Of a DNA stretch of 64,000 nt, positions 10,201 through 18,700 are shown one piece after another. The DNA lies in contig KL647288.1 in the NCBI GenBank assembly GCA_000727475.1, positions 2,069,346 through 2,133,345 on the forward strand, written 5' to 3'. How positions within the stretch are numbered: position 1 is the stretch's first letter; each line of letters opens with the position of its first letter. A program made the position numbers and the translations under genes. Under the pieces are notes generated by a model. That model ran no database searches. It worked only from the letters and a program-made list of their open reading frames with translations, and was not told the DNA's origin. Source of the DNA: Sarcocystis neurona (Eukaryota > Apicomplexa > Conoidasida > Eucoccidiorida > Sarcocystidae).

Positions 10201-12088
10201 TGCCGCTTTCGCTCCTGGTCTTGAAGAAGGGAACTAAAACTGCTAATCCTTGATTCTCAGCTCGTAAAGGTGCTGCTGCAGGACCACCTGAGGCAGCGGG
10301 GAAAAACCGGTCGGCGTCAGCAGGAGACAGGGCGGAAGCAGCTGAAAAGACATCAGCAGCGACAGCAGAGATTACTGGTTGAACTGTCCCTTCAGCTGCA
10401 GGAAGCGCGGCGGCTGCGGCCTCTGGGGTGCAAGAGGCAGCAGCAGCACGCATGCGTGTGGGAGAGGCGACAGAGGCAGCTCCTTGAACAGAAGGAGAAG
10501 AAGAGAAGGGAGCTATCGCACAATCAGCTGATTTCAACGAGCGCGCGGAAGGCGAAGCAGAAGCAACAACAGCAGCAAGGCGCGTGCGTGCGGCAGCACT
10601 TACAGCTTCTCGATCTGCAGCACATGTAGACCCAGGGGAAGGCTGTATAGCAGTTCCAACATGTGCAGCAGCAGCATTAGATACAGAGGTAGTGACAGTG
10701 CCAAAAATGGTGGCAGCAGGCGCGTGAGGTTCAGCTGCAGTTGCTGAAGAATTAGGACCAGGCCCTTCAGTAGCAGCATCAGCAGACGCCGCATTCCCAG
10801 TAGCGGTATAGGCCTCGGTGCTGGAGGAATTGCTGCAGCAGACCACTGCTGCTCGTTGCTGCTCCTTCTGGCTCCTGCGGGAGGCTGTCGCCTTTCTGAA
10901 CGCGTCGCGCAGGCTGCTGGAGCTCACATCTGAATAGCTCGTGACGCGTGATACGTCTGCAGTTTCCTCGTGAGACGAGCAGCTTCTTAATCTATTCCTT
11001 TGAAGAAAAGAGCAGCAACTGCATGCGCGTCTTCCTAAGGGATCCCCACCGCCCCCAGTGTGGCGCGGGTGACGCGCACCTCCAGATTCATCGACAGAGA
11101 GGCAGCCTTTGTGTTCCAGCATGCCCGTCCGAGCGTCGGTAGGCAGCGTCCCCTTGGAGCGCCGCTCTGTTCTGACTTCTCCGTTGGTGGACAGAGGTCC
11201 TGCAAGAAGACAGCTGCAACTTCGGCCTCTGTGGGCAGAAGCGTGCTCTTGTCGCGGTGAGGCTGGTGCGTTGTTGCTGGTGCTGCTGCTACGAAACTCG
11301 AAGTCTTCAACGGTGCTGGACGCCGCAGCCGCTGCGCCGCAGCTGCTCTGTTTGCTATCCCTTGCTGAGGAGCTCTTGCTGCCAGCGCTGAACACGGCAA
11401 CGCGGTTGCCGTTCTCACACTTAAGTTGCCTTAGTTCGTTGCCTCTGTCCCTGCGGACGTTCTGCGCTGACGTGCTGCTGACGCTGATCTGTTGTGCTGG
11501 CGCGCTGCTGCTCCTGCCCACTCTCTCTCCGAAGCTACTGCGATAGCTTCGGTATTGGATTGTCGTGATCCTGCTGCTGAAAATATGAGTTGGCGAGCTG
11601 CTGTTGCTGCAGCAAGAGCAACAGCAGCAAAAAAAGGGTGCTTTCGCCCTTTTTGACACACCTGCTTTGTAGCTGCTGCTGCTTGAGCGACTGTTGTTGA
11701 ACGTGAGAGTGACAGTTCTCCTAGAAGTCGCTGCGTTTCTTTGTGAAACCTTCTCTCCATCGTCCCGGCCGGTGCTGCCACCTCGTGTGTTTCTTCTGAG
11801 CTGTGGAGACGCGGGTAAGCTCTGCGATATGCTGTGTTGGGCGGGTGGGTCTCGTTCTCCTTCGTCAGCTGCGGTGGCAGCGACGGCGGCAGCAGCATCA
11901 ACAACAGCAGTTCCAAGAGCTGCAGAAGAGTACCGCATACGCAGCAGCACCACAGGACTTCTGGCAGCAGCAGCCGCACACGCAGATATGGCAGAAGCCC
12001 TACCAGCAATACTCCTACGAGCATGCGGTAGAACGGCTCCCTCTTCTGTGAGAAAACTACGTTCCGTTGTGTGCCGCCCCACAAACAC
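4289..12088 (-). CDS. Giant low-complexity protein, C-terminal exon (2599 codons)
   Basis: An uninterrupted minus-strand frame of 2599 codons. Competing plus-strand frames are much shorter, so this strand is very probably coding. The composition changes along the chain: Ala/Ser/Thr-rich first, then Gln/Pro-rich patches, a Gln-dominated stretch of about 100 residues near residue 1560-1640, and an Arg/Ser-rich last third with many SR/RS pairs. At about 7050-7200 (roughly residues 1635-1680) there is one conserved-looking island: an RLY element, a basic helix, then CTFRPNI. This combination occurs in many eukaryotic, often ciliary or cytoskeletal, proteins. The frame has no ATG near its start. 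A phase-1 acceptor (CTGCAG, ending at 12088) suggests it is an exon starting at 12087. That would pair with a phase-1 donor at 13039 in the frame upstream. Function unknown; no transmembrane segment or enzyme motif seen. Confidence 0.7.
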   Translation of the reverse strand: MFVGRHTTERSFLTEEGAVLPHARRSIAGRASAISACAAAAARSPVVLLRMRYSSAALGTAVVDAAAAVAATAADEGERDPPAQHSISQSLPASPQLRRNTRGGSTGRDDGEKVSQRNAATSRRTVTLTFNNSRSSSSSYKAGVSKRAKAPFFCCCCSCCSNSSSPTHIFSSRITTIQYRSYRSSFGERVGRSSSAPAQQISVSSTSAQNVRRDRGNELRQLKCENGNRVAVFSAGSKSSSARDSKQSSCGAAAAASSTVEDFEFRSSSTSNNAPASPRQEHASAHRGRSCSCLLAGPLSTNGEVRTERRSKGTLPTDARTGMLEHKGCLSVDESGGARHPRHTGGGGDPLGRRACSCCSFLQRNRLRSCSSHEETADVSRVTSYSDVSSSSLRDAFRKATASRRSQKEQQRAAVVCCSNSSSTEAYTATGNAASADAATEGPGPNSSATAAEPHAPAATIFGTVTTSVSNAAAAHVGTAIQPSPGSTCAADREAVSAAARTRLAAVVASASPSARSLKSADCAIAPFSSSPSVQGAASVASPTRMRAAAASCTPEAAAAALPAAEGTVQPVISAVAADVFSAASALSPADADRFFPAASGGPAAAPLRAENQGLAVLVPFFKTRSESGTRHLKANSSTTAVAAVASATSVVRLFDPLLFSRIFSSAAPAAQRAAICCPWFHTQQQSPQPQGQQLDQPRPQQQLGQLHLRQMLEQHHPQEKLDGPQPQQVQQRRLTSQQHQQRQGQRQQRETVVTALRPSSSPPSARSGLRRQQKAHQAQGLHQQQQPPYSGLLLPLSCTSSCGGVNRCGCSLCNRVSLILARRVSSCPSAPCALCLPNTSAVDARSGIASVACRPPAVARAAAAVAPETAAALRTTASIAGTLSAGGGAASATAAASSRAATSGLSDASSLERTASASAASAVLCHNRIWGASLFVNDDAAKDPAVGAEEDSTAPAAEPDVRSATEETQSHVETGAAAEEAAGILGERATIAADGTRTMTSSAEVPRETIAAATTGAADATERRAATAGKNTRYSNKAAATAAAGESAAAGPPGDMAATEESTCDMGNPATNADRQEPGMRRRSAVSSRNSFQSQQSSRQLSHPDQRQQLQQPHEVSKVAYQPLRQEGQSTHPQDRDPKQQQPQATVANAGLPQRLLEQQNPVRQLQQHRQQQHHHQWTQLPPQQQAMEDSPLVISSVSSACSLPSLPSLQGSYGTLSPASRTLLQQDQALETLRAKADTHGETDSLSCVSLKLPWPARSGANVAVAGAPQQSTSRAVSAAGGDAGREKPRTAAATKIHRDVPFAPAMSPRTSCNRTRGDRVLTSTAERTEGGCDNVKQRVLTVSAATDAAVESAFSAAGGWDSGAADRTRSGYTAAGSRYPAAAAVPAAAASAVVASANVVASRTVPNLASAWTCAPSEVSAFAGDGAAAKASAALPRCSISSTSSRSVRCTHRRLLPCLRKRRAAVRLAAGQRFVHGGNQHAASAKQPQLQPQQQQQQHQNVVLYDPERLSQQEGMGRSTHLQQQAMELDLSPPGDVAQQQLQAGDDDTSKGQPQQQGRRYPLHQAQDVPHQERQRQQRQQQQLQKQQRQQQQEQQQVQQQVHQQEQQQEQQREQQQGQLQPQRRQQWGGDVFLRLYSGRDKAPQMGIGWRRHRRLLADIEALRRQEKDACTFRPNISCSQLRVPAFRRHSERPAAGTNTPASAASFAHVAEAPSATPARTAADAAAPVKHAGGTSPAENLVAPACAATDIPDHSNLPSSVPRVKGTASTLVEVYVAADRSTTGAIASPRALRPGRAAGRSAAGCNAAAAGPGAAAVAVPADGRAASASSTGVAGASPRVRSVAQRPNKKTAERGGRLTATAHGDAGETTMRVATGRKARSRRLKKTREPSALCFSRESPHFAASVPESESNYILDELRERAAYRRESPQGGIRKKLSNTGRRGSHGSRSSSDSSSEECSSCRSGRDNYSSRNYRGSSEESNTGRSSSREQSSSCMTADSRTDTKRRGDGSTTRSPDTKSRRNYSLNSRSKYKSRARRRSSSKCGRDSHEEAEERSSCDSSDCSSRSRQRWRDQSKCCGSEKAGDMCNRRDDKGRSTELHSDCSVASCRRNRLPTVWQGSDRLQEQQGQRQQLQCKQQPHQFHLPSSGTGTSRCEEQNDRKSRMVREEQVEASGLEATPPSQATVTTFDFVAVSPRLAAAGAAITEQAASPAGAPSETAGDKKLERERLGTAPSRKDMRSERRNLQPPAQCSAQRKELSKRENLRQPLHQDRVAGLREQMEEQCSLSRQHAGRKNRQSQEQQELRMDRQTLQERGQRSGRAAHAVEREDWRRRSRAISQASYCEGRDLSDTDNSVRYRSNSCRRSSRVIDNRGVGNDRVSRSSERSSSRRSSMYSRSSCCSTHTRCSRCCSSDVADSSYSSRGSSKDGNRYSRKCNRRLRQRNRSTTSDLKQSNQTGRTCRSGRRAGYMTDVRSNHTTSSKCTNSSNDLRIISRNSRRSGTRRVWNKSRRSCRGRGCSSRRTWQSLHVHGQPQEATQSTASLLKSQKDHSAAAAAENFSVRLPIGPTQVGRATVGLRSDARRTDVPGIPVSVRKLI
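7045..7200 (-). other. RLY...CTFRPNI motif island in the giant protein
   Basis: Within the 2599-codon frame this segment encodes a short non-repetitive stretch with FLRLY, a basic amphipathic helix (GWRRHRRLLADIEALRRQE) and DACTFRPNI. The RLY/helix/CTFxPxI layout is a recurring eukaryotic motif. Finding it intact in an otherwise low-complexity frame supports the minus strand as sense. Its molecular role is not established. Confidence 0.5.
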
Positions 12089-12704
12089 TGCAGTGTCAAG
12101 CAGCTACGAAGGGAAGTTTGAACCTGTGCCAGCTGCAACATTCCACAAGACCTGCGCTTACTTGCAGCAACAGCAGCATCAGAAGACGCTGCACCGGAGA
12201 GCAACAAGCGCGTCGGCGGAACCAGAGAAGCAGTATCCCAACAAGTGCGAGAACATACGGATCCGCAAGAGCTGCATGTGGCAGGTGAGAAGTGCTGCAA
12301 CAGTCTCAATTACGGGCCACAGATGAAGCGCAGCAGGACAACAGACGTGGCAGCGGTAGAACAGCAAGCCAGTCTCCGTGTACCAGCAAAGGTGCCCCCA
12401 GACTACAACACGTGCGAGCCACCTGCAACCCCTGCACGGCAACAGCAGAGGTGTTAGTGACTTCTACTGCGGCGGTGACGGACGAGACAGCGGCTAAGAT
12501 GTAGGGCGAGGCATTGTTTCAGAAAAAGTCACGTATGTGAGGAAAAGACGCTGCTGCGTTAGTTCCTCTGAGAAGCTGCACTTGTAGCCACGTCTGGAAA
12601 CTTGTTTCGGGCTACTACGAAGCCGCAGTCAGAAGGAAATCGTCGTGCCTCACTAACCGCACCGCACCGACAGGAGCAGGATCAGGAGGAGCAGCAGAGA
12701 GAGA
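12089..12704 (-). other. Probable intron or linker between two giant minus-strand frames
   Basis: The sense (minus) strand is pyrimidine-rich across 13.0-12.1 kb, and the last 110 or so codons of the upstream frame turn Leu/Ser/Cys-rich, as translated intron does. A good donor (GAC|GTAAGG, GT at 13039-13038) leaves one base of a codon, and the acceptor ending at 12088 starts with two bases of a codon. The phases match, which gives an intron of about 950 bases. A separate 292-codon minus frame (12309-11431) overlaps here and could be an alternative first exon. Confidence 0.35.
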
Positions 12705-15700
12705 TTACGCACAAGCGGACCAGCAGACGTAGCGTGGCACCGGGAACCGCGTACGGTGTAGGGGCGGTTGGGCCCTGGGACTAAGGTCCCAACAACAACC
12801 GCAGACGAGGTGGAACAACAGGAAGCTGCACAAGTATGAAAAAAGCGAGAGGTGCAGAGGGTACAGTAGGTGCAGCAGCAACGTCGGTGACACGAGCCGG
12901 ATAAGCAGGCGGAGTACGAGGATCAGGTGCAGTTGCGGCACTCTATCAGCAGTGGCAGAGAGTCTTGGAAGAGGAAAACTGGCTTGGAATTGCCAAGGTA
13001 GCGACGGTCGTCCGTGGCTGCGGGTGCGGGAGCCCTTACGTCTGTTCCTGCGTAGAAAGGAGAGTGCACCACAGTACGATTTTGGTTCTCCTAGGCGACA
13101 GGCTTGACCAGGCGACGCTGCGAAGTGCTCGCCGTCAGCCACACAGTTCTGTCGAGTGGTCGCCTGCTTCTCTGTTGTCCGTCCTTCTGACAGGTTGCCT
13201 GCGGCTGCGGCTGAGCTGCTTGCTGCTGCAGGGGCCGCTGGTGGTGCGTCCGCTGCTGGTGCGTTTGCAGCTTTAGGCGTTGACACGTTTCCTTTTCGGA
13301 CCTTCTGCTCTCGGGAGGATATTTCTGCTGAGGCGACTGCACTTCCCGTTGTACCTTTTGCGCACAGCGTTTCCGCTGTTTCTGCTGCTTTCGTCGGTGC
13401 TGCTGTCCCTTTTTCCAGGGATCCTTCTTTCGCGTCTTCTGCTGCTGCTGCTGCTGGTGCTTGTTCGGGTGCTCGTGCTGCCACTTTTGCTGCCGCCGAC
13501 TCTTCCGTTTCTGAACCCGGCTGTGTTGATGCGCCTGCTGTGACTGCTGCTTGTGCAGTGAAACGCGCCGTGGCTGTAACCACCTGCCCTCGTTTAGAAG
13601 CTGTGGTCCGACTTGCCCCTTCTTGTTGCTGCAATAGAGTTGCATCATGGAGCAGCGTTGTTGCCTCCGCAGAAGCACCGTCTTCCCCTGCCAGCAGCGG
13701 AGAGACGAAAATGCTGCGTTGGTGCAGAGTCGCTGGGTTATGCTGTTGAAACAAGATACGCCAGGGGACAGTACTGGCAACACGTCCAGCGACTTCGGCA
13801 ATACCAACTGCAGCAGAGAGCTCACCATCGGCAGCTGCTGCTGAAGTAGGGTAGGCAGCAACAGCAAGCACGCAATGGGAAAGAGGGGATGCACCCGTAC
13901 TGGCACCACCAGAGGCCTCAGCAAGCGAAGGATCACTTGGGGCAACCCCAACAGCAGTTGCAACATTCTCGAAAGGCGGGAAACTAGCACCTGCAGCAGT
14001 GGGCTCGACAGCGGCGAAAGCGACTGGAGTATGCGCAGCACCAGCAGCGGTTGCAGCAGTTGAGCCTGCAACGGTGGGAGGTGGAGCAGCACCACGTGCG
14101 GCCTCGACAACGGCATTTGTACCACTTGTCATTTCAGTGTCGTGTGTCCTATACGCAATCTTTGGAGGAGGGTGAAAAGCCAGAGCTGCAGTCCAAGCGG
14201 CAGGGTGACAGCCCGTCCTATCTGCTTTATGTGCCACAAGTGCGTTACCAGTGACGCAGACAGCAGCAGCGTTCTCTCGCGAGAAGCGAAGTTCTTTCGT
14301 CTTTTCGCGGAACTCCCTTGCCTGCACCTGCCGAGTAGCGATCCCCTTCTTAGCCACTTCATGTGATGACGGCTGTTCGGTGGAAGGGGCTGCGTACTCC
14401 GCGTCCGTGCCTGCGGTTGTTGCCGCTCTTGCCACTGATGTTGCAGCATGGAGTGCTGCAGCTTCAGCGGCCGCCGAGCTTGCTGCTCGACTAGAGGCCG
14501 CTCTTCTTCGTGCTGCCGCGATCTCGGGCGCCGCCGCTGCTGTTTCAGAAGTGACCCTTGCAGCTCCCGTTTCTAGCACTGTTGCCGTTGATGCTGTTTT
14601 GAACACTGTTTCTCTTGCTGGGTCAAGCGCTGCTCCCCCTCCTGCTGTCACGTTGCCTGTTATTACGGCGGTTGTTCCGCTTGTGGCTTTTGGGACTGTC
14701 GTTTCTGTTGCCGGTTCCTTCCCAACAAGGGATTTCTCCGTAGGCACTTTGGAACCCCACCTCCGTGGAGTAAGGACTGCAGATGAGACGTCAGTGGCAG
14801 GTAAAGTGCTACGTAGCGCACAAGCTGAGGCAGCTGAAGTCGTGCTGTCCGTTGCGTTTCTCGGCGTTGCCGTTTCCCCTGTTGCGGTCGGACTGCTCAC
14901 TCTTGTGGGAGGTGGTGCAGTAACCGAAGAAGTGACTGCCATACGCGCTGGCTCGTGTCCTACTGCAGCGTGGGCTACTGCTGGTGCTGACGCTGGTCCT
15001 GACAATACAGCTGTTGCACAGTGTTCTGTAGGGACGGCCGCAAATACAGTTGTGTGCTCTGCAGTAGCGCCTGCTGCGGTTATGGAAGCTTTTCTTGAAG
15101 TCGCGCTCTCTCCCACTGCGGGGAGTTTTACGGCTGTCACCCCAAGTGCTACAATTTTGTCGCGGACTGCGTGTGTAGGGCTAGCAGAGCTGTGGCTGTG
15201 GTTGATTTCTACGCGGTTACCACCCCTCTGGACGTCTGCTTCTCTCCCATGTTCTACCGGCACTGCTGTGCGAAGTGCTGCCCTGATAGCTGTTGCTAGT
15301 GCTACAGTTGCTGCTGGCGAGGAAGTTGTTTGTGGGACTGCTGCCTGTAGCGCCATTGATTCTGCTTCTTCTTGCAGAGGTGCTGCCGTTGTAGCGACGC
15401 AGCGCTTGGGAAACTTCAAAGGAGGCGTACGAGTACATTGTCGCGCCGCAGGCAGGTTGGTCTTTGCGCCCGGTCCCTCCCTCATAAAAGGGCACTTCGC
15501 TTTTCTATGTAAGGGATCACTTTGGGGCAATTCTTCTCCCTGCGTCACTTTAGCAACGTGTGACTGACTCGATCGCCGATGATGTGGCCTTTGTTGCTGT
15601 TGCTGATGTTTGTTTTCAAGGTGCTGCGGTTTGTGTTGCTGTTCCTCCAGCCCCTCCTGTTTTGGCTGCTGCTGCTGGTTTTTACGTTTTCGCCGTTTCT

Positions 15701-18700
15701 GCTCCTGTTGCGCTTGCTTCTCCTCGGAAGCTTGCCGTCCCTGTGTGCCTCTGTGCGGTCGTCTTACTTGTCTCCCTGTGGGTACGTCAGGTGCGCCAAC
15801 ATCACCTACCACACTTCTCACGCTACTACTGCGTGTTAGACCTATGCGTGTGTCCCGCAGTGCGCTGCCAGCTTCCACTACGGCACCCGCCCACACTGGT
15901 GCTGGTGGCGTCGCGACGTTTCCGTTGTTTGCCACTACTTGGAGGCTTTTTAGCATTGCCCCATCCATTGTTGTTGGTTTTGCTGAGGACGCTGCCAACT
16001 TCGCCGGTACACCAGTTGCTGCTGCAGATGTTCCCAGTGCTGCGGGCAATGTTGCTGCTTGAATTACTGTCAAGAATGTTACTTCTGAGGCTGGCGTTGC
16101 CGTCGCCTTTAGCCGTCCTATTTCTGCAAAGGCTTTTCCCGTTGGTGGACGCGCTGGCGCGTGTGCGACTGCTGGTGCTGCGGTCGTTGCTCGTAACCTT
16201 GCTGCAGCTCGAGTTGCTGCTGCTTTTTCCGCTGGTGTGACTACTCTTCCACGTAGGAGCTGCACCGACGACGCGGAAGATCCAACTGCTGCGTTAGGCG
16301 GCATTCCTGAGCCACCGCAGGTGTGAAGGGATTGTGGAGAAAACACTCGAGCTGGCGCTGCGCTCCGTCCTCTGAGATAGCGAGGAGAGGATACAGACAA
16401 CCGCTGCACCTGCCCACGGCAATGTCGCTCTTGATGTGAAACCTGCTCACGCTGCTGTACGTGATGCTGCTGATTCGCACGACATTGCTCCACGTGCTGG
16501 AGCGGTTGCTGCTGCTGCCCCTGCTGCTGCTCCTGATGGCGCTGCGGCTGAATAGAACGCTGCAGTGACTGCTGAAAATGTAGTTGCACCCTTCTACCTT
16601 GTAGCGGCCGGTGTTTCTGCTGTTGTAAGCGAGCAGTGTCAGAGAGGGGGTTGAAGCAGGACGCTGTTGTGGGGGCCGGAGCTGCTGTGGCAGCAGCAGC
16701 AGCAGTTGTGACAGGAGGAGTACCATATGCGGACGATAGTGGCACAGGTGAATGCCGCAGGTGGCATGTACGTGCAACAGCATGCCACGAAAACAGTCGC
16801 GGCAACCGAGAAGCAGAAGGAGCTACACCTCGTGGCGGCCACAGTATTCCAGGAGGCTTTTCTTCAGCATCAAAGGTTGGCGCTGCGTGTGAAGCAACAA
16901 CAGGCGGCCCCGTGTGTGTTGCAGAAGCAGCAACGAATACAGGTCCACTGTTGGCGTCAGTGCCGGCAGCGTGAGGACCATTAGCAGAGGAGGCGGCTTT
17001 GCCGAGGGCAGCAACAGAGACTGCAGCGCTCAGAGTAGCAGCATCGCCAGCATGTAAAGCAGTCCCAACGTCCTTCCCTTCTGCAGCAAGGGTACCCTCA
17101 CTACACAGATGTGCAGGGGCCGCAGTGTCCCCGCAGATCGCAGCGCTGCCACCATCGTAAGAAGCACCGGTATCTTTAGTGGCTGCAGTAAAGCCAATAG
17201 GCGTAGTAGCCGCGCCAACACTACCGTCACCAGCACCTGAAGTAATATCAGTGGGAGCGGATTTAGGAGGAACGGCAGGTCTAGAATCAGACAATTGCTG
17301 CGGTATTCCCTTGTCGACCAGTGACTCCGAACTGGTGCTACGAGTACCATGGGCAGATTCAGAACTCTCTGCCGCGCATCCTGTACTAGCACTATTCTCA
17401 TCAGGAAGACAGCAGTCAACACCATCTTGAAGTGCAGAAGCACCTGACGGGGCTGGAGAGGTTTTGGCTTCGACAGGCGTGGTTCCAGGAGCGACAGAAA
17501 AAGTGGCACTGCTGCGATCGCAGATATCCGCGGCCGTAATAATGCCAGCAGTAGGGAAGTCAAGAGCGGCAGGGCGGCCGCCGCCTACCTCGACAACTAC
17601 GGAATTCCGTCCTTCAGCGGGATGAGTCACACGAGGAGGTGTGTGTGGTCGGAAGACTGCCGAAGAAGAGCAAAGAACAACAGCAGCGCCTTCCGCGATA
17701 GCAGTAGCTGCTCCACGTGCATTTGCACAGCCTCCTGAAGGGCTAACAGCAGGCGGCGAAGCATTCTGTCGATCAGACATGGTGGTGTCCACCGAACAAG
17801 AGCAAGGAGTAGCAGGAGCGTCTTCCGCGGTAGCAGTAGCTGCTCCGCCTGCATTTGCGCAGCCTCCTGCCGGATTAAGAGCAGACGCCAAAACACTCTG
17901 TCGATCAGACATAGTAGTGTTTCGGGGGGCTGTGTCAGCTGCAAAGCGTGCGGTACCCCTAGTTGCTGCAGTAGCAGCGGACGGAGTGGTAGTAGCGGCT
18001 GGGGGAGTCTCCGTCGGAGATGAGTCAGCTGCAGCGGAAGATGTCCCGTGAGCCTCTGCTGCTTCAGCGGATATCACAGGCGCAGAAGCACGTCTGGAGA
18101 GAGTCAAAACAGCAACGTCCGCCGCCATCTCTGTATGACCTAAAGGCAAGGAGGCAGGGGCTGCTTTTTTATCGACAGATGCGAAACAAGCCCCACTGTT
18201 AGAGAAAGCAGCCTCTGCTGCAACGAAGTCGCAGTCAGTAGCAGCAAACCCAGCAGTCTGCTGTACTGCAGCAGGCTGGTCGACGCCTCTTTCGAGAACC
18301 GCAGAAGCCCGACTTTCAGATGGTCGGACCACAAAAGGAACTGTGATTGCATGGAAGACTGGCGAAGAAGAGCAACGAGCGGCAGCAGCGCTTTCCGTGA
18401 CAGCAAGAGGTCCTCTGCCTGCATTCGCGCAGGCTCCCGCCGCACTAACAGCGGATGCCACAACATGCTGTCGATCACACACACTTGCGTGTGTGGCGGG
18501 TGCCTCGACTGCACAGCATGCGGTAGCACCGTTCGATGCAGGAGCCGCAGCAGACGAGCAAATAGCAGCAGCGGGGGGAGTCTCAGTTGGCAACGAGCCA
18601 GCTGAAGCATGAAGTGTCGCAAGAGCGTCTGCAGCTGCACCGGATGTCACGAGCCTAGGAGCGCGTCCAGAGAGAGTCGAGTCAACAGTCTCAGCAACCG

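Noticed and set aside
14251..15567. 438-codon plus-strand Ala/Val-rich frame
   Set aside because: It lies wholly inside the 2231-codon minus frame and contains no repeat or domain of its own. It is an antisense shadow of GCN codons.
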